Source: Hydractinia symbiolongicarpus (Eukaryota > Cnidaria > Hydrozoa > Anthoathecata > Hydractiniidae). Taken from it: DNA of 64,000 nt. The DNA is taken from positions 11,207,001 to 11,271,000 of the forward strand of contig NC_079888.1 in the NCBI RefSeq assembly GCF_029227915.1, read 5' to 3'. Position 1 is the stretch's first letter, and each line of letters begins with the position of its first letter. Below, piece after piece: positions 37,037-47,588 of the stretch. The notes below the pieces were generated by a model. It had not been told where the DNA came from. It saw only the letters and a program-made list of their open reading frames with translations, and made no database searches. Position numbers and translations under genes: made by a program.

Positions 37037-37218
37037 ATGACCTTTTACGGCCTAATAAAGGCCTTACACATAAATCACGTGGTTCCACGTGCCTGCGCAG
37101 GTTTCCAACGGTCTAGTCGCTCCACTCTCATTGGACTACGACGTTCCAAGTCGTTTTCCAGTGCACCATTGCCTAATAACACCGTGAACAACATTTACAG
37201 ACCTTTAAATGCTATTAT
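37037..37218 (+). repeat. Representative 182-bp monomer with full anatomy
   Basis: This copy shows all the common modules in order. It starts at ATGACC, then has GGCCT-AATAA-AGGCC (37049-37063), the CACGTG-GTTC-CACGTG dyad (about 37077-37092), and CCTGCGCAGG just downstream. The CAACGGTCTAG form of the dimorphic block follows, then a GACTACGACGTTCCAAGTCG region, a CCATTGCCTAATAACACCG region, and a final TTTACAG...TTTAAA segment leading into the next start. Counted by hand it has 48 A, 51 C, 31 G and 52 T, with 10 CpG dinucleotides. The monomer phase is arbitrary; ATGA was chosen because it is easy to follow. Confidence 0.9.
37049..37063 (+). other. Inverted repeat GGCCT-AATAA-AGGCC with AATAAA
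   Basis: A perfect 5-bp inverted repeat with a 5-nt loop, and an AATAAA hexamer (37054-37059) spanning loop and stem. It recurs in a large share of monomers. Type T1 has AATAATAGCC and type T5 has CTACTAAAGG, which destroy both the hexamer and the exact symmetry. AATAAA is the canonical polyadenylation hexamer in animals, but no transcription unit is visible here, so any role in RNA processing is speculative. Confidence 0.75.
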
Positions 37219-37938
37219 ATGTCCTTTTACAGCCTCATAGATGCCTTATACCTAAATTACGTGGTTCCACGTGCCAGCGCAGGTTTCCAACGGTCTAGTC
37301 CTTTCACTCTCAATAGACTACGTCGTCCCAAGTCGTTTTCCAGTGGGCCATTGTCCTATAAAAACGTCAACTACGTTTACAGGCAAATAAAGGCTGTGAT
37401 ATGACCTTTTGCGGCCTCTTATATGCCTTGCACGTAAATCACGTGGTTTCACGTGCCTGCGCACGTTCTCAACGGTCTAGTCCTTCCACTCTCAATGGAC
37501 TACGACGTTCCATGCCGTTTTCCAGTGCGCAATTGTCTTATAACACCAACAACTACGTTTACAGAACTTTAAAAGCTGTTGTATGACCTTTTACGCCCTA
37601 GTAAAGGCCCTTCACATAAACTACGTGGTTCCACGTGCCTGCGCAGGTTTCCAACAGAGTAGTTCCTCCACCCTCATTGGACTACGACGTTCCAAGTCTT
37701 TTTCCGGTGCGCCATTGTCTTATAAAACCGTGAACTACATTTACAGACCTTTGAATGCTATTTTATATCCTTTTGCTGCCCTTACACGTAAACTACGAGG
37801 TTCCACGTGCCTGGGCAGGTTCTCAACGGTCTAGTCCTTCCATTCTCAATAGATTACTACGCTCCATGCCGTTTTGCAGTGCGCCATTGTCTTATAACAC
37901 CAACAACTACGTTTAAAGAACTTTAAAGGCTGTTGTCC

Positions 37939-39540
37939 TTTAACACCGTCAACTTCGTTTACAGGCAATTAAAGGCTGTGATATAGCCTTCTACGCCTAA
38001 TAAAGGCCTTACACGTAAATCACGTGGTTCCACGTGCCTGCACAGTTTCCCAACAGAGTAGTCCTTCCACTTTCAATAGACTACGTCGTCTCAAGTCGCT
38101 TTCCAGGGCGCTATTGTCTTATAACACCGTCAAATACATTTACAAGTTCTTAAAGGCTGTTATATGACATTACACGGCCTACTAAAGGCTTTGCACGTAA
38201 ATTACGTGGTTCCACGTGCCTGCGCAGGTTTACAACAGAGTAGTCGCTCCACTCTCATTGGACTACGACGTTTCAAGTCGTTTTCCAGGGCGCCACTGTC
38301 TTATAACACCGTTAACTACATTTACAGGCATTTAAAGGCTGTTATATGACCTTTTACGGCCTAATAAAGGCCTTACACATAAGTCACGTGGTTCCACGTG
38401 CCTGCGCAGGTTTCCAACAGAGTAGCCGCTCCACTGTCATTGGACTACGTCGTCCCAAGTCATTTTCCAGCTCGCCATTGTCTTATAACTCCGTCAACTG
38501 CGTTTACAGGCAATTAAAGGCTGTGTTATAGCTCTTTACGCATAATAAAGGCCTCAAACATAAATCACGTGGTTCCACGAGCCTGCACAGGTTTCCAACA
38601 AAGTAGTCGTTCCACTCTCATTGGACTACGACGTTTCATGTCGTCTTCCGGTGCACCATTGCCTAATAACACCGTGAACAACATTTACAGACTTTTAAGT
38701 GCTATTATATGTCCTTTTACAGCCTCATAGATGCCTTACACCTAAATTACGTGGTTCCACGTGCCTGCACAGGTTTCCAACTGTTTAGTCCTTCCCATCT
38801 CAACGGACTACGACGTGTGAAATCATTTTCGTCAATGCTTTATAACACTGTGGACTACATTTACAAGGCTTTAAAGGCTGTTATATGACCTTTTACGGCC
38901 TAATAAAGGCCTTACACATAAATCACGTGGTTCCACGTGCCTGCGCAGGTTTCCAACGGTCTAGTCGCTCCACTCTCATTGGACTACGACGTTCCAAGTC
39001 GTTTTCCAGTGCACCATTGCCTAATAACACCGTGAACAACATTTACAGACCTTTAAATGCTATTATATGTCCTTTTACAGCCTCATAGATGCCTTATACC
39101 TAAATTACGTGGTTCCACGTGCCAGCGCAGGTTTCCAACGGTCTAGTCCTTTCACTCTCAATAGACTACGTCGTCCAAATCGTTTTCCAGTGGGCCATTG
39201 TCCTATAAAAACGTCAACTACGTTTACAGGCAAATAAAGGCTGTGATATGACCTTTTGCGGCCTCTTATATGCCTTGCACGTAAATCACGTGGTTTCACG
39301 TGCCTGCGCACGTTCTCAACGGTCTAGTCCTTCCACTCTCAATGGACTACGACGTTCCATGCCGTTTTCCAGTGCGCAATTGTCTTATAACACCAACAAC
39401 TACGTTTACAGAACTTTAAAAGCTGTTGTATGACCTTTTACGCCCTAGTAAAGGCCCTTCACATAAACTACGTGGTTCCACGTGCCTGCGCAGGTTTCCA
39501 ACAGAGTAGTTCCTCCACCCTCATTGGACTACGACGTTCC
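37939..39540 (+). repeat. 1,848-bp tandem duplication, copy 2 (partial)
   Basis: Matches copy 1 for about 1.6 kb and then switches to a different monomer series. Differences seen include GAGTAGTCC for GAGAAGTCC near 38056, GTTTACAGG for GTTGACAGG near 38503, and a one-base loss (GTCCAAATCG) near 39175 that makes later offsets 1,847 bp. Confidence 0.85.
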
Positions 39541-40290
39541 AAGTCGTTTTCCAGTGCGCCATTGTCTTATAAAACCGTGAACTACATTTACAGACCTTTG
39601 AATGCTATTATATGTCCTTTTGTGGCCCCTACACGTAAATCACGTGGTTCCACGAGCCTGTACAGTTTCCCAACAGAGTAGTCCTTCCACTTTTAATGGA
39701 CTACGTCGTCTCAAGCCGTTTTCCAGTGCGCCATTGTCTTATAACACCAACAACTACGTTTAAAGAACTTTAAAGGCTGTTATATGACCTTTTACGGAAT
39801 CATAAAGGTCTTACACGTAAATCACGTGGTTCCACCTGACTGTGCAGGTTTCCAACGGTCTAGTGCTTCCACTCTCAATAGACTACGTCGTCCCAAGCCG
39901 TTTTCCAAGGCGCTATTGTCTTATAACACCGTCAACTACATTTACAAGTTCTTAAAGACTCTTTTATGACATTACACGGCATACTAAAGGCGTTACACGT
40001 AAGTCACGTGGTTCCACGTGCCTGCAAAGGTTCCCAACGGTCTAGTTCTTCCATTCTCAATAGACTGCGTCGTCCCAAGTCAATTTCCAGTGCGCCATTG
40101 TCTTATATATGTCCTTTTGCGGCCCTTACAGGTAAACTACGCGGTTCCACGTGCCTGCGCAAGTTCTCAACGGTCTAGTCCTTCTAATCTCAACGGACTG
40201 GGACGTGCCAAATCATTTTCCAACAGAGTAGTCGCTCCACCCTCATTGGACTACGACGTTCCAAGTCTTTTTCCGGTGCGCCATTGTCTT
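39067..40290 (+). repeat. 1.2-kb block duplicated at 41622-42846
   Basis: Landmarks 39248, 39430, 39784, 39966 and 40018 recur at 41804, 41986, 42340, 42522 and 42574, an offset of 2,556 bp. Differences include CTCCACCATCATTGG and a GTTTCAAG monomer half near 42070, which look like exchange with another type. Confidence 0.82.
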
Positions 40291-41621
40291 ATAAAACCGT
40301 GAACTACATTTACAGACCTTTGAATGCTATTTTATATCCTTTTGCTGCCCTTACACGTAAACTACGTGGTTCCACGTGCCTGGGCAGGTTCTCAACGGTC
40401 TAGTCCTTCCATTCTTAATGGACTACGACGTTCCATGCCGTTTTCCAGTGCACCATTGTCCTTTAACACCGTCAACTTCGTTCACAGGCAATTAAAGGCT
40501 GTGATATAGCCTTCTACGCCTAATAAAGGCCTTACACGTAAGTCACGTGGTTCCACGTGTCTGCGAAGGTTCCCAACGGTCTAGTTCTTCCATTCTCAAT
40601 AGACTGCGTCGTCCCAAGTCAATTTCCAGTGCGCCATTGTCTTATATATGTCCTTTTGCGGCCCTTACAGGTAAACTACGTGGTTCCACGTGCCTGCGCA
40701 GGTTCTCAACGGTCTAGTCCTTCCATTCTCAATAGATTACTACGCTCCATGCCGTTTTGCAGTGCGCCATTGTCTTATAACACCGTCAACTTCGTTTACA
40801 GGCAATTAAAGCCTGTGATATAGCCTTCTACGCCTAATAAAGGCCTTACACGTAAATCACGTGGTTCCACGTGCCTGCACAGTTTCCCAACAGAGTAGTC
40901 CTTTCGCTTTCAATGGACTACGTCGTCTCAAGTCGCTTTCCAGGGCGCTATTGTCTTATAACACCGTCAACTACATTTACAAGTTCTTAAAGGCTGTTAT
41001 ATGACATTACACGGCCTACTAAAGGCCTTGCACGTAAATTACGTGGTTCCACGTGCCTGCGCAGGTTTACAACAGAGTAGTCGCTCCACTCTCATTGGAC
41101 TACGACGTTTCAAGTCGTTTTCCAGGGCGCCACTGTCTTATAACACCGTCAACTACATTTACAGGCATTTAAAGGCTGCGATATAGCTTTTTGCTGCGTA
41201 ATAAAGGCCTTACACATAAATCACGTTGTTCCACGTGCCTGCGCAGGTTCCCAACAGAGTAGTCGCTCCACTCTCATTGGACTACGACGTTCCAAGTCGT
41301 TTTCCAGTGCGCCACTGTCTTATAACACCGTCAATACGTTTACAGGCATTTAAAGGCTGTTATATGACCTTTTACGGCCTAATAAAGGCTTTACACATAA
41401 GTCACGTGGTTCCACGTGCCTGCGCAGTTTTCCAACAGAGTAGTCGCTCCACTGTCATTGGACTACGTCGTCCCAAGTCATTTTCCAGCTCGCCATTGTC
41501 TTATAACTCCGTCAACTGCGTTTACTGGCAATTAAAGGCTGTGTTATAGCTCTTTACGCATAATAAAGGCCTCAAACATAAAACACCGTGAACAACATTT
41601 ACAGACTTTAAATGCTATTAT
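40291..41621 (+). repeat. Mixed monomer stretch between duplicated blocks
   Basis: Ordinary monomers of several types. It holds another copy of the 39-bp deletion junction (about 40645) and a monomer series from about 41000 related to 36316-36680 and to 43254. It ends in the 76-bp truncated monomer at 41546-41621. Nothing but satellite is seen. Confidence 0.75.
41546..41621 (+). repeat. 76-bp truncated monomer
   Basis: GGCCTCAAACATAAA is joined directly to ACACCGTGAACAAC, removing the dyad, palindrome and dimorphic block. The undeleted form at 38.5 kb has ATAAATCACG at the left break and CTAATAACACCG at the right, so the join lies at an ATAA microhomology. Confidence 0.8.
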
Positions 41622-42521
41622 ATGTCCTTTTACAGCCTCATAGATGCCTTATACCTAAATTACGTGGTTCCACGTGCCAGCGCAGGTTTCCAACGGTCTA
41701 GTCCTTTCACTCTCAATAGACTACGTCGTCCCAATTCGTTTTCCAGTGGGCCATTGTCCTATAAAAACGTCAACTACGTTTACAGGCAAATAAAGGCTGT
41801 GATATGACATTTTGCGGCCTCTTATATGCCTTACACGTAAATCACGTGGTTTCACGTGCCTGCGCACGTTCTCAACGGTCTAGTCCTTCCACTCTCAATG
41901 GACTACGACGTTCCATGCCGTTTTCCAGTGCGCAATTGTCTTATAACACCAACAACTACGTTTACAGAACTTTAAAAGCTGTTGTATGACCTTTTACACC
42001 CTAGTAAAGGCCCTTCACATAAACTACGTGGTTCCACGTGCCTGCGCAGGTTTCCAACAGAGTAGTCGCTCCACCATCATTGGACTACGACGTTTCAAGT
42101 CGTTTTCCAGAGCGCCATTGTCTTATAAAACCGTGAACTACATTTACAGACCTTTGAATGCTATTATATGTCCTTTTGTGGCCCCTACACGTAAATCACG
42201 TGGTTCCACGAGCCTGTACAGTTTCCCAACAGAGTAGTCCTTCCACTTTTAATGGACTACGTCGTCTCAAGCCGTTTTCCAGTGCGCCATTGTCTTATAA
42301 CACCAACAACTACGTTTAAAGAACTTTAAAGGCTGTTATATGACCTTTTACGGAATCATAAAGGTCTTACACGTAAATCACGTGGTTCCACCTGACTGTG
42401 CAGGTTTCCAACGGTCTAGTGCTTCCACTCTCAATAGACTACGTCGTCCCAAGCCGTTTTCCAGGACGCTATTGTCTTATAACACCGTCAACTACATTTA
42501 CAAGTTCTTAAAGACTCTTTT

Positions 42522-43760
42522 ATGACATTACACGGCATACTAAAGGCGTTACACGTAAGTCACGTGGTTCCACGTGCCTGCAAAGGTTCCCAACGGTCTA
42601 GTTCTTCCATTCTCAATAGACTGCGTCGTCCCAAGTCAATTTCCAGTGCGCCATTGTCTTATATATGTCCTTTTGCGGCCCTTACAGGTAAACTACGTGG
42701 TTCCACGTGCCTGCGCAGGTTCTCAACGGTCTAGTCCTTCTAATCTCAACGGACTGGGACGTGCCAAATCATTTTCCAACAGAGTTGTCGCTCCACCGTC
42801 ATTGGACTACGACGTTCCAAGTCTTTTTCCGGTGCGCCATTGTCTTATAACACCGTCAACTACATTTACAAGTTCTTAAAGGCTGTTTTATGACATTACA
42901 CGGCCTACTAAAGGCGTTACACGTAAGTCACGTGGTTCCACGTGCCTGCAAAGGTTCCCAACGGTCTAGTCCTTCCATTCTCAATAGACTGCGTCATCCC
43001 AAGTCAATTTCCGGTGCGCCATTGTCTTATAACACAGTGAACTACGTTTAGAAGCCTTTAAAGGCTTTTATATGACCTATTACGGCCTAATAATAGCCTT
43101 ACATGTAAACTACGTGGTTCCACATGACTGTGAAGGTTTCCAACGGTCTAGTCCTTCCACTCTCAATAGACTACGTCGTCCCAAGCCGTTTTCCAGTGCG
43201 CCATTGTCTTATAACACCGTCAACTACATTTACAAGTTCTTAAAGGCTGTTATATGACATTACACGGCCTACTAAAGGCCTTGCACGTAGATTACGTGGT
43301 TCCACGTGCCTGCGCAGGTTTACAACAGAGTAGTCGCTCCACTCTCACTGGAATACGACGTTTCAAGTCGTTTTCCAGGGCGCCACTGTCTTATAACACC
43401 GTCAACTACATTTACAGGCATTTAAAGGCTGCGATATAGCTTTTTGCTGCGTAATAAGGGCCTTACACATAAATCACGTGGTTCCACGTGCCTGCGCAGG
43501 TTTCCAACTGAGTAGTCGCTCCACTGTCATTGGACTACGTCGTCCCAAGTCATTTTCCAGCTCGCCATTGTCTTATAACACCAACAACTACGTTTACAGA
43601 ACTTTAAAAGCTGTTGTATGACCTTTTACGCCCTAGTAAAGGCCCTTCACATAAACTACGTGGTTCCACGTGCCTGCGCAGGTTTCCAACGGTCTAGTCC
43701 TTCCACTCTCAATAGACTACGTCGTTCCAAGCCGTTTTCCAGTGCGCCATTGTCCTTTAA
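42522..43760 (+). repeat. 1.24-kb block duplicated at 48317-49555
   Basis: Landmarks 42574, 43072 and 43254 recur at 48369, 48867 and 49049, an offset of 5,795 bp. Both copies share rare details such as GAGTTGTCGC, CCACATGACTGTGAAGG and CACTGGAATACGACG. The copies part near CACCGTCAACTACA here and CACCGTCAACTTCG there. Confidence 0.85.
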
Positions 43761-43851
43761 CACCGTCAACTACATTTACAGGCATTTAAAGGCTGCGATA
43801 TAGCTTTTTGCTGCGTAATAAGGGCCTTACACATAAATCACGTGGTTCCAC

Positions 43852-44166
43852 GTGCCTGCGCAGGTTCCCAACAGAGTAGTCGCTCCACTCTCATTGGACT
43901 ACGACGTTCCAAGTCGTTTTCCAGTGCGCCACTGTCTTATAACACCGTCAATACGTTTACAGGCATTTAAAGGCTGTTATATGACCTTTTACGGCCTAAT
44001 AAAGGCCTTACACATAAGTCACGTGGTTCCACGTGCCTGCGCAGGTTTCCAACAGAGTAGTCGCTCCACTGTCATTGGACTACGTCGTCCCAAGTCATTT
44101 TCCAGCTCGCCATTGTCTTATAACTCTGTCAACTGCGTTTACAGGCAATTAAAGGCTGTGTTATAG
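43852..44166 (+). repeat. Monomers recurring at 58600 and 61321
   Basis: This stretch recurs at 58600-58914 and 61321-61635, differing by CTACGTCGTCC here against CTACGGCGTCC in both distant copies and by AACTCTGTC against AACTCCGTC. It links the mid-window mosaic to the right-end super-repeat. Confidence 0.7.
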
Positions 44167-44525
44167 CTCTTTACGCATAATAGAGGCCTTAAACATAAAT
44201 CACGTGGTTCCACGAGCCTGCACAGGTTTCCAACAAAGTAGTCGTTCCACTCTCATTGGACTACGACGTTTCATGTCGTCTTCCGGTGCACCATTGCCTA
44301 ATAACACCGTGAACAACATTTACAGACTTTTAAATGCTATTATATGTCCTTTTACAGCCTCATAGATGCCTTACACCTAAATTACGTGGTTCCACGTGCC
44401 TGCACAGGTTTCCAACTGTTTAGTCCTTCCAATCTCAACGGACTACGACGTGTTAAATCATTTTCCAATGCGTCAATGCTTTATAACACTGTGGACTACA
44501 TTTACAATGCTTTAAAGGCTGTTAT

Positions 44526-45435
44526 ATGACCTTTTACGGCCTAATAAAGGCCCTTCACATAAACTACGTGGTTCCACGTGCCTGCGCAGGTTTCCAACAG
44601 AGTAGTCGCTCCACCCTCATTGGACTACGACGTTCCAAGTCGTTTTCCAGTGCGCCATTGTCTTATAAAACCGTGAACTGCATTTACATATCTTTAAATG
44701 CTGCGATATAGCTTTTTGCTGCCTAATAAGAGCCTTACACATAAATCAGGTGGTTCCACGTGCCTATGCAGGTTTCCAACAGAGTAGTCGCTCCACTCTC
44801 ATTGGACTACGACGTTCTAAGTTGTTTTTCAGGGGGCCACCGTCTTATAACACCGTCAACTACGTTTACAGGCATTTAAAGGCTGCGATATAGCTTTTTG
44901 CTGCCTAATAAAGGCCTTAAACATAAATCACGTGGTTCTACGTGCCTGCGAAGGTTCCCAACGGTCTAGTCCTTCCATTCTCAATAGACTTTGTTGTCCC
45001 AAGTCAATTTCCAGTGCGCCATTGTCTTATAACACAGTGAACTACGTTTACAAGCCTTTAAAGGCTGTTATATGACCTATTACGGCCTAATAAAGGCCTT
45101 ACATGTAAACTACGTGGTGCCACGCGCCTGCGCTGGTTTCCAACGGTCTAGTCACTCCACTCTCAATGGACTACGACGTTCCATGTCGTCTTCCGGTGCA
45201 CCATTGCCTAATAACACCGTGAACAACATTTACAGACCTTTAAATGCTATTATATGTCCCTTTACAGACTCATGGATGCCTTACACCTAAATTACGTGGT
45301 TCCACGTGCCTCCGCATGTTTCCAACTGTCTAGTCCTTCCAATCTCAACGGACTACGACGTGTGAAATCATTTTCCATTGCGCCAATGCTTTATAACACC
45401 TTGAACTACGTTTACAAGCCTTTAAAGGCTGTTTT
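44526..45435 (+). repeat. 910-bp, five-monomer unit; start repeated at 45436-45870
   Basis: The first 435 bp recur 910 bp later, including AAAGGCCCTTCACATAAACTACG and the CTGCATTTACATATCTTT monomer end. This is a five-monomer period (5 x 182) of different composition from the 909-bp repeat further right. Confidence 0.75.
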
Positions 45436-46659
45436 ATGACCTTTTACGGCCTAATAAAGGCCCTTCACATAAACTACGTGGTTCCACGTGCCTGCGCAGG
45501 TTTCCAACAGAGTAGTCGCTCCACCCTCATTGGACTACGACGTTCCAAGTCGTTTTCCAGTGCGCCATTGTCTTATAAAACCGTGAACTGCATTTACATA
45601 TCTTTAAATGCTGCGATATAGCTTTTTGCTGCCTAATAAGAGCCTTACACATAAATCAGGTGGTTCCACGTGCCTATGCAGGTTTCCAACAGAGTAGTCG
45701 CTCCACTCTCATTGGACTACGACGTTCTAAGTTGTTTTTCAGGGTGCCACCGTCTTATAACACCGTCAACTACGTTTACAGGCATTTAAAGGCTGCGATA
45801 TAGCTTTTTGCTGCCTAATAAAGGCCTTAAACATAAATCACGTGGTTCCACGTGCCTGCGCAGGTTCGCAACGGTCTAGTCCTTCCATTCTCAATAGACT
45901 GCGTCGTCCCAAGTCAATTTCCAGTGCGCCATTGTCTTATAACACATTGAACTACGTTTACAAGCCTTTAAAAGCTGTTATATGGCCTATTACGGCCTAG
46001 TAAAGGCCTTACATGTAAACTACGTGGTTCCACGCGCCTGCGCAGGTTTCCAACGGTCTAGTCGCTCCACTCTCATTGGACTACGACGTTCCATTGTCTT
46101 ATAAAACCGTAAATTACATTTACAGACCTTTGAATGCTATTATATGTCCTTTTGTGACCCCTACACGTAAATCACGTGGTTCCACGTGCCTGTACAGTTT
46201 CCCAACAGAGTAGTCCTTCCACTTTTAATGGACTACGTCGCCTCAAGCCGTTTTCCAGTGCGCCATTGTCTTATAACACCAACAACTACGTTTAAAGAAC
46301 TTTAAAGGCTGTTATATGACCTTTTACGGAATCATAAAGGCCTTACACGTAAATCACGTGGTTCCACGTGACTGTGCAGGTTTCCAACGGTCTAGTGCTG
46401 CCACACTCAATAGACTACTTCGTTCCAAGCCGGTTTCCAGGGCGCTATTGTCTTATAACACCGTCAACTACATTTACAAGTTCTTAAAGGCTGTTTTATG
46501 ACATTACACGGCCTACTAAAGGCGTTACACGTAAGTCACGTGGTTGCACGTGCCTGCAAAGGTTCCCAACGGTCTAGTCCTTCCATTCTCAATAGACTGC
46601 GTCGTCCCAAGTCAATTTCCAGTGCGCCATTGTCTTATAACACAGTGAACTACGTTTAG

Positions 46660-46675
46660 AAGCCTTTAAAGGCTT
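46660..46675 (+). other. AAGCCTTTAAAGGCTT 16-bp perfect palindrome
   Basis: A perfect palindrome at the end of the monomer that precedes each type T1 unit, hence at the T5/T1 seam of the 909-bp higher-order repeat. Most other monomers have a shorter or imperfect version with a TTTAAA core, such as GGCATTTAAAGGC. One copy (about 60342) carries a G-to-C change that breaks it. Confidence 0.8.
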
Positions 46676-46734
46676 TTATATGACCTATTACGGCCTAATA
46701 ATAGCCTTACATGTAAACTACGTGGTTCCACGTG

Positions 46735-46744
46735 CCTGCGCAGG
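46735..46744 (+). other. CCTGCGCAGG palindrome (example site)
   Basis: A perfect 10-bp palindrome lying directly 3' of the CACGTG dyad. Together they form a symmetric block of about 26 bp in the first half of the monomer. Variants with GGGCAGG, GCACAGT or GCAAAGG break the symmetry in types T3, T4 and T5. Confidence 0.75.
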
Positions 46745-46900
46745 TTTCCAACAGAGTAGTCGCTCCACTGTCATTGGACTACGACGTTCCAAGTCGTTTT
46801 CCAGGGCGCCACTGTCTTATAACACCGTGAACTACGTTTACAGGCTTTTAAAGGGTGCGATATAGCTTTTTGCTGCCTAATAAAGGCCTTACACGTAAGT

Positions 46901-46916
46901 CACGTGGTTCCACGTG
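46901..46916 (+). other. CACGTG-GTTC-CACGTG dyad (example site)
   Basis: The 16-bp block CACGTGGTTCCACGTG is an inverted repeat of 7-bp arms around a TT centre, and it contains two CACGTG E-box/G-box hexamers 10 bp apart. It is among the most conserved parts of the monomer and is present, often exactly, in most units. Some types have TACGTGG in the left arm (for example T1). CACGTG is the known core site of bHLH proteins such as the Myc/Max/USF families and of yeast Cbf1. Binding in this organism is not shown. Confidence 0.8.
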
Positions 46917-47588
46917 TCTGCGAAGGTTCCCAACAGAGTAGTCGCTCCACTCTCATTGGACTACGACGTTCCAGGTCGTTTTCCAGTGCGACAATGCTTT
47001 ATAACACCATGAACAACATTTACAGACCTTTAAATGCTATTATATGTCCTTTTACGGCCTCTTATAAGCCTTACACGTAAACTACGTGGTTCCACGTGCC
47101 TGGGCAGGTTCTCAACGGTCTAGTCCTTCCATTCTCAATAGATTACGACGTTCCATGCCGTTTTGCAGTGCGCCATTGTCTTATAACACCAACAACTACC
47201 TTTACAGGCAATTAATGGCTGTGATATAGCCTTCTACGCTTAATAAAGGCCTAACACGTAAATCACGTGGTTCCACGTGCCTGCACAGTTTCCCAACAGA
47301 GTAGTCCTTCCACTTTTAATGGACTACGTCGTCTCAAGCCGTTTTCCAGTGCGCCATTGTCTTATAACACCAACAACTACGTTTAAAGAACTTTAAAGGC
47401 TGTTTTATGACATTACACGGCCTACTAAAGGCGTTACACGTAAGTCACGTGGTTGCACGTGCCTGCAAAGGTTCCCAACGGTCTAGTCCTTCCATTCTCA
47501 ATAGACTGCGTCGTCCCAAGTCAATTTCCGGTGCGCCATTGTCTTATAACACAGTGAACTACGTTTAGAAGCCTTTAAAGGCTTTTAT

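Larger units (their letters stand above)
36091..37938 (+). repeat. 1,848-bp tandem duplication, copy 1
   Basis: Bounded by GCTGTTGTCC/TTTAACACC junctions at 36081 and 37929. The left end is a monomer remnant of about 46 bp. Landmarks 36316, 36498 and 37037 recur 1,848 bp later. A 6-bp deletion giving TCATTTTCGTCAATGC near 36975 is present in both copies. Confidence 0.88.
46680..47588 (+). repeat. 909-bp five-monomer higher-order repeat (T1-T5), first full copy
   Basis: Monomer starts are 46680 (T1, ATGACCTATTACGG), 46862 (T2, ATAGCTTTTTGCTGC), 47044 (T3, ATGTCCTTTTACGG), 47226 (T4, ATAGCCTTCTACGC) and 47407 (T5, ATGACATTACACGG). Lengths are 182, 182, 182, 181 and 182 bp. The missing base is in T4, which reads TACGC where others read TACGGC. 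The dimorphic block runs AACAGAG, AACAGAG, AACGGTC, AACAGAG, AACGGTC. Confidence 0.92.

Noticed and set aside
37054-37059. AATAAA as a true polyadenylation signal
   Set aside because: No upstream gene or transcript is visible, and the hexamer falls in a short A-rich loop where it can arise by chance. It is kept only as a speculative observation.
39105-39311. Minus-strand open frame of 68 codons
   Set aside because: It exists only in the copy with the one-base loss near 39175; the sister copies at 37.3 and 41.7 kb lack it, as expected for chance.
14149-39540. Treating all near-identical tandem duplications as assembly artefacts
   Set aside because: Copies carry private changes, conversion patches, indels and distinct junctions (for example 26883, 34952 and 39175), which argue that most are real. 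The 1,803-bp pair is the least certain.
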